Source: Paractinoplanes ferrugineus
GTDB lineage: Bacteria; Actinomycetota; Actinomycetes; Mycobacteriales; Micromonosporaceae
Assembly (NCBI RefSeq): GCF_016862195.1
Contig: NZ_BOMM01000091.1
Location: forward strand, 1-33,967
Direction: 5' to 3'
Length of the DNA: 33,967 nucleotides
A program made the position numbers and the translations under genes. The notes beneath the pieces are model-generated. The model was not told the DNA's origin. It was given only the letters and a program-made list of their open reading frames with translations, and searched no databases. Of the stretch, positions 23,725-31,277 are shown piece after piece (position 1 is the first letter of the stretch; every line of letters starts with the position of its first letter).

Positions 23725-23738
23725 TGGGAGCGCTCCCA
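23725..23738. promoter_or_regulatory. CebR-type LacI-family operator
   Basis: TGGGAGCGCTCCCA is a perfect 14-bp palindrome and matches the published consensus of CebR, the cellobiose-responsive repressor of cellulolytic genes in Streptomyces and relatives. It lies in the promoter region 24-37 bases before the start of the secreted Cip1-like gene. Confidence 0.88.
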
Positions 23739-23771
23739 TCATTGCAGTCCATCGATGTACGGCGGAAGCCC

Positions 23772-24488
23772 TCACTGGTGGATGAGGGCGGGCAGGGCGA
23801 ACAGCATGGCCGTCGACCAGGTGATATGGGTCAGCACCGGAGCGAGGATGCCGCCGGTGACCCGCCGTTGCAGACCGAGCAGCAGGCCGAGAGCCAGGGC
23901 CGAGAAGACGAGCATCAGGTTGGCGGTGGCGAGGGTGGCGGCACCGTAGACGACGGTGGAGATCGCGACCGGGTGCCGGCGGCCGATGGCGGCGAAGAGC
24001 GCACCGCGGAAGAAGATCTCCTCGGCGATCCCGTTGAGCACGGTGACGGCGGCGATCGCCACCACGTTGCCGTAGCGCGCGTGGGCCAGCACGCTGTTCA
24101 CCGGGTTGCGCAGGGCCGGGACCTCCCGCACGACCAGGGCCCCGGCCACGAAGATGCCGGCGATGACCAGCCCGGTCAGGATGGGGATGACGATCGGGCG
24201 CCGCAGCCGGCCACCGAGCCGGATGCGGCCCAGGTGCAGTGGCCCGGACAGCAGCGCGCCGCCGATCCAGACCGCCGCGACGAGGCCGGTGAGCAGGTAG
24301 AACGTCGCGTCACCGGGGGGCAGCGACAGCGAGATGCCGAGCAGTGTCGCCCCGGCCACCAGGGTGAGGACGGCGACCAGGCGGCGCCGGCGGAACTCCT
24401 GGTCGCTCTGCCGGTGGTCGCGCTCGACCGGCTCGATGAGCGAGGTGCGGATGAAGCGCCGGGTGCGCTCCGGCCAGCTCGACGTCAT
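23772..24488 (-). CDS. CPBP family intramembrane metalloprotease (CAAX protease/Abi)
   Basis: This is a 238-aa membrane protein with about seven hydrophobic helices. The signature glutamates are in LNGIAEEIFFRG (E156, E157, R161). A histidine helix near APVLTHITWSTAM (H221) supplies the other metal or catalytic residue. CPBP proteins are Rce1-like glutamate proteases, and in bacteria some give immunity to bacteriocins or process peptides, with most targets unknown. The ATG at 24488 overlaps the stop of the upstream SDR gene (ATGA, 24485-24488), so it is translationally coupled. The N-terminal 37 residues are basic and cytosolic. The link between a nucleotide-binding SDR and this protease is unexplained. 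Confidence 0.88.
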   Translation of the reverse strand: MTSSWPERTRRFIRTSLIEPVERDHRQSDQEFRRRRLVAVLTLVAGATLLGISLSLPPGDATFYLLTGLVAAVWIGGALLSGPLHLGRIRLGGRLRRPIVIPILTGLVIAGIFVAGALVVREVPALRNPVNSVLAHARYGNVVAIAAVTVLNGIAEEIFFRGALFAAIGRRHPVAISTVVYGAATLATANLMLVFSALALGLLLGLQRRVTGGILAPVLTHITWSTAMLFALPALIHQ

Positions 24489-25387
24489 CGATCCGCGCCG
24501 GCTCGCTCGCGCTGCTCCAGGGCCAGCCGCACGGCCTCGTCGTAACCGATGGCGGCGCCCGGCACCAGCCGGGTGATCGCGTCGTCGCGCACCACGACCT
24601 CGTTGGTCATCGAGTCGATCAGGTTGCGCGCGGTCACCGTGTCGACGTCGGTGACCAGGCGCAGCCACGCCGACGACAACCGGGGCGTCAGCAGCGGCAC
24701 GGTGACGTTGCGGACCCGCTTCCCGCGGATCATCGCGGCCCGCTGCAGCATGTCGATGTAGCGCAGGACCTCCGGCCCGCCGATCTCATAGGTGCGACCC
24801 CGGGCCTCGGCGGGCTCCAGCACACCGGTCAGGTACCGCACGGCGTCGGCCAGGGCGATCGGTTGCGTACGCGTATTGACCCAGCGCGGCGTGACCATGA
24901 CCGGCAGCCGATCGGAGAGTTCCCGGGTCATCTCCCAGGAGATGTTGCCGTGCCCGACGACCACCGCCGCGCGCAGCACGGTGACCGGCACCGGCCCCGC
25001 CCGCAGGATCTTCTCCACCGCCCGGCGCGAGCGCAGGTGGGCCGACAGCCGGCCGCTGTCCGAGCCGAGCCCGCCCAGGTAGACGATCCGCTCCAGCCGG
25101 GCCGTGGCGGCGGCGGCCGCGAACGCGCGGGCGGCCTCGGCGTCGCGGCTCTCGAAGTCGTCGGAGCCCAGGGAATGCACCAGGTAGTAGGCGGCGTCCA
25201 CGCCGTCGAAGGCCGGGCCCAGCGACTCGGCCCGCATGACGTCGGCCTCGACCGGCTCGCCCGCACCCCGGTACTCCTGCGGCCGGCGCGTCATCGCCCG
25301 TACCCGATAGCCCTGCTCGACCAAGCGCTCGGCGACATGCGAACCGATGAAGCCGGAGGCACCGCTGACCAGAATCGTTTTCGTCAC
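24485..25387 (-). CDS. Atypical SDR NAD(P)-binding protein (NmrA/complex I NDUFA9-like)
   Basis: This is a 300-aa Rossmann protein. The nucleotide loop TILVSGASGFIGSHVAERL lies at the N terminus, and RAMTRRP follows as the NADP-type basic residue region. AAYYLVHSLGS and IVYLGGLGSDSG lie where a classic SDR has its catalytic Tyr-x3-Lys, which is not conserved. Members of this atypical group act as reductases or redox-sensing regulators. In many actinobacteria, proteins with the YLVHSLG motif are annotated only as NAD(P)H-binding. The start is GTG at 25387 with no strong ribosome site. It is the first gene of a coupled pair with the CPBP protease. Confidence 0.87.
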   Translation of the reverse strand: MTKTILVSGASGFIGSHVAERLVEQGYRVRAMTRRPQEYRGAGEPVEADVMRAESLGPAFDGVDAAYYLVHSLGSDDFESRDAEAARAFAAAAATARLERIVYLGGLGSDSGRLSAHLRSRRAVEKILRAGPVPVTVLRAAVVVGHGNISWEMTRELSDRLPVMVTPRWVNTRTQPIALADAVRYLTGVLEPAEARGRTYEIGGPEVLRYIDMLQRAAMIRGKRVRNVTVPLLTPRLSSAWLRLVTDVDTVTARNLIDSMTNEVVVRDDAITRLVPGAAIGYDEAVRLALEQRERAGADR

Positions 25388-25451
25388 CCCCGCTACCTAC
25401 CCGGATCGGCCGGGCCGAAAGCAGGTCGCCTCCGGCCCGGGTCGTCAGCGG

Positions 25452-26915
25452 TCAGAACGGGTAGGTGGCCGGCTTCGCGCGCATCGTGATCCACCGGGTC
25501 TCGGTGAACGCCTCGATGTTCGCCGCGGCGCCCCCGAAGCGGGCACCGGTGCCGGACGCGCCGACGCCGCCGAAGGGTGCGTTGGCCTCGTCGTTCACCG
25601 TCTGGTCGTTGATGTGCACGATGCCTGTCGGGATGCGCTCGGCCACCGCCAGGCCGTGCATGACGTCCTGCGTGACGATGCCGAGCGACAGGCCGTACTC
25701 GCTCGCGCCGGCCAGTTCGACGGCCTCGTCCACACTGTGCACGCGGGTGATCGGGGCGACCGGGCCGAAGATCTCCTCGGCGAACGCGGGGGCGGTCAGG
25801 GGCACGTCGGCGAGCACGGTCGGGCGGTAGAAGAGCTGCTCGTACGTACCGCCGGCGACGATCTTGGCACCCTGGTCGGCGCTGGCGGTGACCAGGCCGT
25901 GGATCTTGTCGCGCTGGCCGGCGTCGATGATCGGGCCGAGGGCGACCTCGTCGGTGGCCGGGTTGCCGACCGGGAGATGGCCGGCCTTCTCGGCGAGACG
26001 TTCCACGAACTCGTCGTAGATGCGGGCGGCGACCAGGTGGCGGCCGGTGGTCATGCAGATCTGGCCCTGGTGGAAGAACGACCCCCAGGCGGCCAGGTTG
26101 ACCGCGGCGTCGACGTCGGCGTCGTCGAGCACGAGCAGCGCGGAGTTGCCGCCCAGCTCCAGGTGGGCGCGCTTGAGGTGGCGGCCGGCCAGCTCGCCGA
26201 TGCGGCGGCCGACCGGGGTGGAACCGGTGAACGAGAGGACCCGTACGTTCGGGTCGGTGACCAGCGCCTCGCCGACGTCCGGGCCGCCGGGCAGCATGTG
26301 CAGGACGCCGGCGGGCAGCCCGGCCTCCTCGAAGATCCGGGCCATCAGGGTGCCGCCGGTGACCGCGGTGCGCGGGTCGGGTTTGAGGATCACCGCGTTG
26401 CCGAGCGCGAGGGCGGGCGCGACGGAGCGGATGCCGAGGATGATCGGCACGTTGAACGGGGAGATCACGCCGACCACGCCGGCCGGCATCCGGCGGGCGA
26501 TGGAGAGCCGTTCGTGCTCGGACGGCAGCAGTTCGCCGATCGCCCGGCTGGGCAGCGCCGCCGCCTCGTAGCACTCCTCGGCCGCGACGTGCAGGGCGAA
26601 CCCGGCCATGCCCGGCACCGCGCCGACCTCCCGGACGTTCCAGTCGCTGATCTCGGCCGCGTGCTGCTGCCAGAGGTCACCGGCTCGGCGGAGCACCGCC
26701 GCGCGGGCCGGGTGCGGGAGGGCCGCCCACTCCTTCTGCGCCCGCACCGCGTGGGCGGCGGCGTCGGCCACGTCAGCCGGTGTGGCTCGCCCCATCCGGC
26801 CCAGTTCCGCGCCGGTGGCGGGTTCCACGACCGGGTAGTCGCCGCCGTCACCGCGTACCCAATCGCCGTTCTTGAAGATCTTGCCTTGCCAATCGACGCT
26901 GTCGAGCAGTCCCAT
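25452..26915 (-). CDS. Aldehyde dehydrogenase (benzaldehyde/vanillin dehydrogenase-like)
   Basis: This is a 487-aa enzyme of the NAD(P)-dependent ALDH superfamily. N155 is in ISPFNVPII, the cofactor motif is FTGSTPVG, the general base E253 is in LELGGNS, and the nucleophile C287 is in HQGQICMTT. EEIFGPVAPI and the C-terminal FGGVGASGTGARFGG are also present. FNVPIILGIRSVAPALALGN is a hallmark of the XylC/vanillin dehydrogenase side of the family, so an aromatic aldehyde is the likely substrate. GGAGGAG precedes the ATG at 26915 by 8 bases. GTTCC-CGC-GGAAC (26942-26954) in the upstream gap is a small palindrome that might be an operator. Confidence 0.93.
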   Translation of the reverse strand: MGLLDSVDWQGKIFKNGDWVRGDGGDYPVVEPATGAELGRMGRATPADVADAAAHAVRAQKEWAALPHPARAAVLRRAGDLWQQHAAEISDWNVREVGAVPGMAGFALHVAAEECYEAAALPSRAIGELLPSEHERLSIARRMPAGVVGVISPFNVPIILGIRSVAPALALGNAVILKPDPRTAVTGGTLMARIFEEAGLPAGVLHMLPGGPDVGEALVTDPNVRVLSFTGSTPVGRRIGELAGRHLKRAHLELGGNSALLVLDDADVDAAVNLAAWGSFFHQGQICMTTGRHLVAARIYDEFVERLAEKAGHLPVGNPATDEVALGPIIDAGQRDKIHGLVTASADQGAKIVAGGTYEQLFYRPTVLADVPLTAPAFAEEIFGPVAPITRVHSVDEAVELAGASEYGLSLGIVTQDVMHGLAVAERIPTGIVHINDQTVNDEANAPFGGVGASGTGARFGGAAANIEAFTETRWITMRAKPATYPF

Positions 26916-27011
26916 AACGCGTCTCCTCCCTGGAGCCTGCCGTTCCCGCGGAACCGGCCCTGCCTTTGTAGCGCGATCAGGGGGCTGTCGAGCAGCCTGG
27001 GAACCGTCAGT

Positions 27012-28484
27012 TCAGGGAGTCGCGCTCGCGGCCACGGGCGCCGGTGACGCCGCGCCGACGACGCGGTCACGGCCGGTGTGCTTGGCCTCGTAGAGGGCCC
27101 GGTCGGCGCGGGCGATCAGTTCCTCCGACGTCTCGGTCGCGTCCCACGTCGCCACCCCGGACGAGAAGGTCTGCGCCGACGGCGTCACCGGCCGGAGCCG
27201 CTGCATGATCATGCAGGCGGCGTCGAGGGCGGTCTCCGGCAGCAGCACGATGAACTCCTCACCGCCGTACCGGGCGAGGATGTCGGACCGGCGCAGCTGA
27301 CCCGACCAGGCCGCGGCGGCCTCCTTGAGCACCCGGTCGCCGGCCTGGTGACCGTGGGTGTCGTTGAACGTCTTGAAGTGATCCAGGTCCATCATGCAGA
27401 CGCTCACCGGCAGACCGGTCTGCCGGGCCTGCTCGAGCACCCGGGGCAGCTCGTCGGTCCAGGCGCGCCGGTTGGGCAGGCCGGTGAGCTCGTCGCGGCG
27501 GGCCAGTTCGCGCACCTGTTCGGTCTGCCGGGCCACGAAGCGGAGCAGCACCGTCAGCCGGGTGACCACCAGGACCGACATGATGGTGGAACCGACGGCG
27601 ATGGCGGCGCCGTGCTGGAACTCGCCGTGCGACATCTGCATGACCATCACGGCCGGGGCCATCAGCAGCGCGAGCAGCAGCATCGACATCAGCGGGACGC
27701 CGGGCGGCCGGGGCACCGCGGTGGCGCGCTGCTCGTCGGTCGCGGCGGCGTGCCGCACGGCGTACGCGAGGAGCAGGAACGCGGCGAAGTACAGCAGATC
27801 GATGCCGCGCGTCGCCCACTCCGACACCGGGCGGTCGCCGATCAGCAGCCAGACCAGGTCGCCGGCGAGGAAGGTGAGCAGGCCGGCGGCGAGCCACGGG
27901 GGCGCGGAACCCCAGCGGGCGCGCCGGCCCGGCGAGACGCCCCCGCTGCGGACCAGGACGAGAGCCAACAGGATCAGAAGCAGATCACTGACCGGGTACG
28001 CGACCCGCACCAACCGCCCGGCAAGGGTGTAGCTGGTGTCCCGCAGCGCCGGATCGATCGCGTACACCCAGGCCAGCACGCTGATGCCGACGGTGATGGT
28101 GGCCGCGTCGAGCAGTGCCGGGCGGATCAGCCGCGGCGGCCAGCGCCGGATCAGCAGCCCGATGCTCGTCAGCACCGCCGGATAGAACAGCAGGTAGAAA
28201 ACGTCGGCGATGGTCGGGTACGCGTCGCCGGACCCGAACTCGTACACGATGGTCTTCGGCACCACCGCGGACCCGTTGGCGAGGATGCCCAGCGCGAGCA
28301 GATACCAGCCGGCCCGTGCGTGCCGCGGCAGCCGGTGCGCGGCCAGCACCAGCATGGCGACCGGACCCACGGTGTTGACCAGCGACCACGCCATCGACAC
28401 CCACGCGCCGACCGCCAGCAGGAGGTAGCCGGCGATCGCCAGCGTCATAGCCGCGATGGACACCTGCCACCAACGCCGACCCAT
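27012..28484 (-). CDS. Membrane diguanylate cyclase (GGDEF), with I-site
   Basis: This is a 490-aa protein from the ATG at 28484; an open frame upstream reaches 28718 but would run through the divergent gene's start. Eight or nine membrane helices fill residues 10-325. The GGDEF domain begins RRDELTGLPNRRAW; MDLDHFKTFNDTHGHQAGD follows, and the active site is ARYGGEEF (GGEEF variant). RRSD five residues before it is a canonical RxxD inhibitory site, so product feedback is expected. Two GTP are joined to c-di-GMP, which controls development and motility in actinomycetes. The helical part (YPTIADVFYLLFYP, VAYPVSDLLL) resembles that of the divergent GGDEF-EAL protein. Confidence 0.93.
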   Translation of the reverse strand: MGRRWWQVSIAAMTLAIAGYLLLAVGAWVSMAWSLVNTVGPVAMLVLAAHRLPRHARAGWYLLALGILANGSAVVPKTIVYEFGSGDAYPTIADVFYLLFYPAVLTSIGLLIRRWPPRLIRPALLDAATITVGISVLAWVYAIDPALRDTSYTLAGRLVRVAYPVSDLLLILLALVLVRSGGVSPGRRARWGSAPPWLAAGLLTFLAGDLVWLLIGDRPVSEWATRGIDLLYFAAFLLLAYAVRHAAATDEQRATAVPRPPGVPLMSMLLLALLMAPAVMVMQMSHGEFQHGAAIAVGSTIMSVLVVTRLTVLLRFVARQTEQVRELARRDELTGLPNRRAWTDELPRVLEQARQTGLPVSVCMMDLDHFKTFNDTHGHQAGDRVLKEAAAAWSGQLRRSDILARYGGEEFIVLLPETALDAACMIMQRLRPVTPSAQTFSSGVATWDATETSEELIARADRALYEAKHTGRDRVVGAASPAPVAASATP

Positions 28485-28596
28485 ACCGCCAATGACACCC
28501 CATCCCGGTCGCCGCACCGCCCGAATCCGGGTGCAGAACGGTTTCAAAACGCTCAGTCCCGTCCCGGACGGCCGGAAATGGGCGAGTGTGGTGCCG
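28485..28596. promoter_or_regulatory. Divergent promoter region of the c-di-GMP gene pair
   Basis: This 112-bp gap must hold the promoters of both c-di-GMP genes. It contains an A-rich patch (GGTTTCAAAACG, about 28539-28550) and a CCGTCC-CGGACGG palindrome near 28561. No standard -35/-10 pair or ribosome site stands out for either gene. Confidence 0.4.
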
Positions 28597-30897
28597 ATGA
28601 GGATGACGCCGTGGCGCGGGCCGGTCTGGCTCCGCGCCGGGTTCGGGGCGGGCCTCGTGCTGCTGCTCGCCCAGTCGGTGGCGGTGGTTCCGGCGGCGCG
28701 GCCCTGGTCGGACCGCAATCCGTGGTTCGGCGGCCTGCTGCAGGACGCGATCTACGTGCTGGCCGCGGTGCTGGTGCTGGTGCGAGCGATCGCGGTACGC
28801 CAGGACCGGACCGCCTGGCTGCTGATGACCGGGGGACTGGGCGCCTACGCCGCCGGCACCCTCACCTGGGTAGCGGTTCTCGCCGACCGGAACCCGCCGC
28901 CCTATCCCTCGTTCGCCGACGTGATGTGGCTGGCGTACTACCCGCTCGCGTACGCGGCGGTGATCCAGCTCCTGCGGGCGCGGACCGCCCGGATCGGCCC
29001 GGCCACCTGGCTGGACGGCCTGATCGCGGCGGCCTGCGCGGCGGCGTTCGCGTCGGTGGTGTTCATGACCGACTTCGGCGGCGCCCCCGGCGCCTCCCGG
29101 TGGTCGGTCGGGGTGAGCGTGGCCTACCCGATCGCGGACATCGTCCTGGCCGGCCTCCTGCTCGGGGCCTGGGCGCTCAGCGGCTGGCGCACCGAACCTC
29201 TCTGGGTGCTGCTGCTCGCCGGGATGGGCATCAACACCATCGCCAACGGCATCCACATGTACGAGACCACGCACGGCACCTACATACCGGGCGGCTGGAC
29301 CGACGCGCTCTGGACGATCGCCCTGGCCGTCATCGTCACGGCGGCGTGGCAGAGCCGGCAACGACCGGCCGAACGCCGGCCCGCCGCGAAAGTCGTCGGC
29401 GTGGCCCTGCCGGCCGTGCTGGCCTTCGCGTCGCTGCTGCTGCTGCTGATCGGCGGCTGGCGGTCCGGCGCCCTGCCGCGGACCAGCAGCCTGCTCGCGG
29501 CGGCCGCGATCGGCGGCGCGATCGTCCGGATGCTGCTGACCGTCCGCGCGGTGGCGGCCCTCGCCGACGCCCGCCGGCAGGCCCGCACCGACGACCTGAC
29601 CGAGCTGCCCAACCGCCGGCTGTTCCTCGAGGTGCTCGACCGGGAACTGGGCCGCCCGGCCGGATCGGCCCCACTGGCGGTCGCCATCGTCGACCTGGAC
29701 CACTTCAAGGAGATCAACGACAGCCTCGGACATCACCTCGGCGACCGGCTGCTGCAGATGGTCGCGGCCCGGCTGGCCGAGGCGTTCGGCGGCGCCGGCC
29801 TGCTGGCCCGGCTGGGTGGCGACGAGTTCGGCCTGCTGCTGCCGCACGCCGACGTGACCAGCGCCCGGACGACCGCGATCAACCTGCTCGCCGCCCTGCG
29901 CCGCCCGTTCGACCTGGAACGGGTCACCCTGCACGTCGACGCCAGCGTCGGGGTGGCCGTGTTCCCCGAGCACGGCACCGACCGCGGCACCCTGCTCCGG
30001 CACGCCGACAGCGCCATGCGCGTCGCCAAGGGCGACCACAGCGGGGTGGTGGTGACCACCAGCGGTGCCCACGACGACGCCGACCGGCAACGCCTGACCA
30101 CCCTGGAGGAACTGCGCGCCGGCCTCGGCAACGGGGAACTGGTCCTGCACTACCAGCCCCAGATGGAGCTGGCCACGGGCGGCATCCCGGGGGTGGAGGC
30201 GCTCGTCCGCTGGAACCACCCCACCCGCGGCCTGGTCTACCCCGACGGTTTCCTGGCGCTCGCCGAACACGCCGGCCTGATGGGGCGGCTCACCCTGGAA
30301 GTCCTCGAGATGGCCCTCGCCCAGTCCGCCGCCTGGCGGGCCGCCGGACTCGACCTCACCATCGCGGTCAACCTGTCCGCCGCCAACCTGCACGACGTCA
30401 CGCTGCCGGCCTACGTCGCCGACGCCCTGACCCGCCACGGCGTGCCGCCGGCCGCCCTGCACCTGGAGATCACCGAGGAAGTCCTGATGCGCGACGCCGC
30501 CCGCGCCACCGGCGTCCTCGCCGAACTGCGCGCCACCGGAATCCGACTGGCCATCGACGATTACGGCACCGGCTACTCGAGCCTCGCCTACCTGCACGCG
30601 CTGCCGGTCGACGACCTCAAACTCGACCGGGCCTTCGTGACCCACTGCGACACCGACACCCGCAGCGCCGCCATCGTCAAGAGCACCGTCGAACTGGCCC
30701 ACAACCTGAACATGCGCCTGATCGCCGAAGGCGCCGAGAACGAAGCCGTCCTGGACCGGTTACGCCGCTGGGATTGCGACCTCGTCCAGGGCTACCACGT
30801 GAGCCGCCCCCAGCCCCCGGACGTGCTGACCGCTTGGTTGCGCGAGCGCGCCGGTCTCGATCCCCGAAGCCTCACCCCGACCCTCAACCCAGCCTGA
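28597..30897 (+). CDS. Membrane GGDEF-EAL protein (bifunctional c-di-GMP cyclase/phosphodiesterase)
   Basis: This is a 766-aa protein from the ATG at 28597 (MRMTPWRGPVW). About nine membrane helices fill residues 10-320. The GGDEF domain has RTDDLTELPNRRLF and ARLGGDEFGLLLP with an intact active site, but GGAG replaces RxxD, so the I-site is lost. The EAL domain has GVEALVRWNHP, NLSAANL, EITEEVLMRD, IDDYGTGYSSLAYLHALP and AEGAENEAV, carrying the metal and catalytic residues. Both reactions therefore look possible. The sensory half shares PSFADVMWLAYYP and VAYPIADIVLAGLLL with the divergent cyclase. A strong ribosome site is missing and the start is chosen from the domain boundary. Confidence 0.93.
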   Translation: MRMTPWRGPVWLRAGFGAGLVLLLAQSVAVVPAARPWSDRNPWFGGLLQDAIYVLAAVLVLVRAIAVRQDRTAWLLMTGGLGAYAAGTLTWVAVLADRNPPPYPSFADVMWLAYYPLAYAAVIQLLRARTARIGPATWLDGLIAAACAAAFASVVFMTDFGGAPGASRWSVGVSVAYPIADIVLAGLLLGAWALSGWRTEPLWVLLLAGMGINTIANGIHMYETTHGTYIPGGWTDALWTIALAVIVTAAWQSRQRPAERRPAAKVVGVALPAVLAFASLLLLLIGGWRSGALPRTSSLLAAAAIGGAIVRMLLTVRAVAALADARRQARTDDLTELPNRRLFLEVLDRELGRPAGSAPLAVAIVDLDHFKEINDSLGHHLGDRLLQMVAARLAEAFGGAGLLARLGGDEFGLLLPHADVTSARTTAINLLAALRRPFDLERVTLHVDASVGVAVFPEHGTDRGTLLRHADSAMRVAKGDHSGVVVTTSGAHDDADRQRLTTLEELRAGLGNGELVLHYQPQMELATGGIPGVEALVRWNHPTRGLVYPDGFLALAEHAGLMGRLTLEVLEMALAQSAAWRAAGLDLTIAVNLSAANLHDVTLPAYVADALTRHGVPPAALHLEITEEVLMRDAARATGVLAELRATGIRLAIDDYGTGYSSLAYLHALPVDDLKLDRAFVTHCDTDTRSAAIVKSTVELAHNLNMRLIAEGAENEAVLDRLRRWDCDLVQGYHVSRPQPPDVLTAWLRERAGLDPRSLTPTLNPA

Positions 30898-30949
30898 CCG
30901 GCGTCAACGCCCGCAGCCCGGCCGTCCGACCATCACCTACTGAGTCCAC

Positions 30950-30965
30950 AATGAGCGCACTCATT
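30950..30965. promoter_or_regulatory. Orphan operator-like palindrome 1
   Basis: AATGAGCGCACTCATT has perfect 6-bp arms around CGCA, the form of a TetR-type operator. It lies 53 bp after the GGDEF-EAL stop with no gene suitably placed, so it may be a leftover promoter of a lost gene. Confidence 0.4.
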
Positions 30966-30970
30966 TGCCG

Positions 30971-30985
30971 AGAACAGTGTGTTCT
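30971..30985. promoter_or_regulatory. Orphan operator-like palindrome 2
   Basis: AGAACAGTGTGTTCT is a perfect palindrome (6-bp arms, GTG centre) five bases after palindrome 1. TTGCCG (30965-30970) and TACCTT (30987-30992) flank it like -35 and -10 boxes 16 bp apart, which would put the palindrome in the promoter spacer. No gene follows on the plus strand. Confidence 0.4.
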
Positions 30986-31277
30986 ATACCTTCGTCGAAG
31001 AGTCCCGTCGCGATGTAACGGATCTAGTCGCTCTACGCTCGTCTAGAGTATGAACGCCGGCGCACTCCGCCACTTCGGCGAGCGATATTCTACATCGCCA
31101 CCGAGAACATTCACTTCGCCTTCGCTCGCAATTTTAGGTGCGCCGGGCGCAAGAGGACTGTCGGTAGATATCCTCAACTGCGCCGTGTAGCCTGAACCAG
31201 TGCGTGGCACCTTAGCGATGGCGGCCAAAGTGCGCGAGGCAACGTGCTAGCGAGTGCGACTATTGGCGACAGGCTGA

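Larger units (their letters stand above)
30898..31277. other. Gene-free, AT-richer boundary region
   Basis: No convincing gene lies in these 380 bp. A 61-codon frame on the minus strand (31043-31228) and a 45-codon frame on the plus strand (from 31050) are open, but neither has a ribosome site or a recognisable product. The first part holds two palindromes (30950-30985). Base composition changes from very GC-rich to mixed here and stays so to the end of the window, marking a probable recombination or insertion boundary. Confidence 0.55.

Noticed and set aside
30971..30985. Resemblance of AGAACA-n3-TGTTCT to a steroid-receptor element
   Set aside because: The match is to a eukaryotic factor and has no meaning in this bacterial context; only the palindrome itself is noted.
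27078..31046. A 1322-codon open frame on the plus strand across both c-di-GMP genes
   Set aside because: The translation is low-complexity; the real genes on the two strands have complete GGDEF and EAL motifs.
31043..31228. 61-codon minus-strand frame downstream of the 521-aa gene
   Set aside because: No ribosome site, no recognisable pattern, and an equally open frame on the other strand; kept only as part of the gene-free region.
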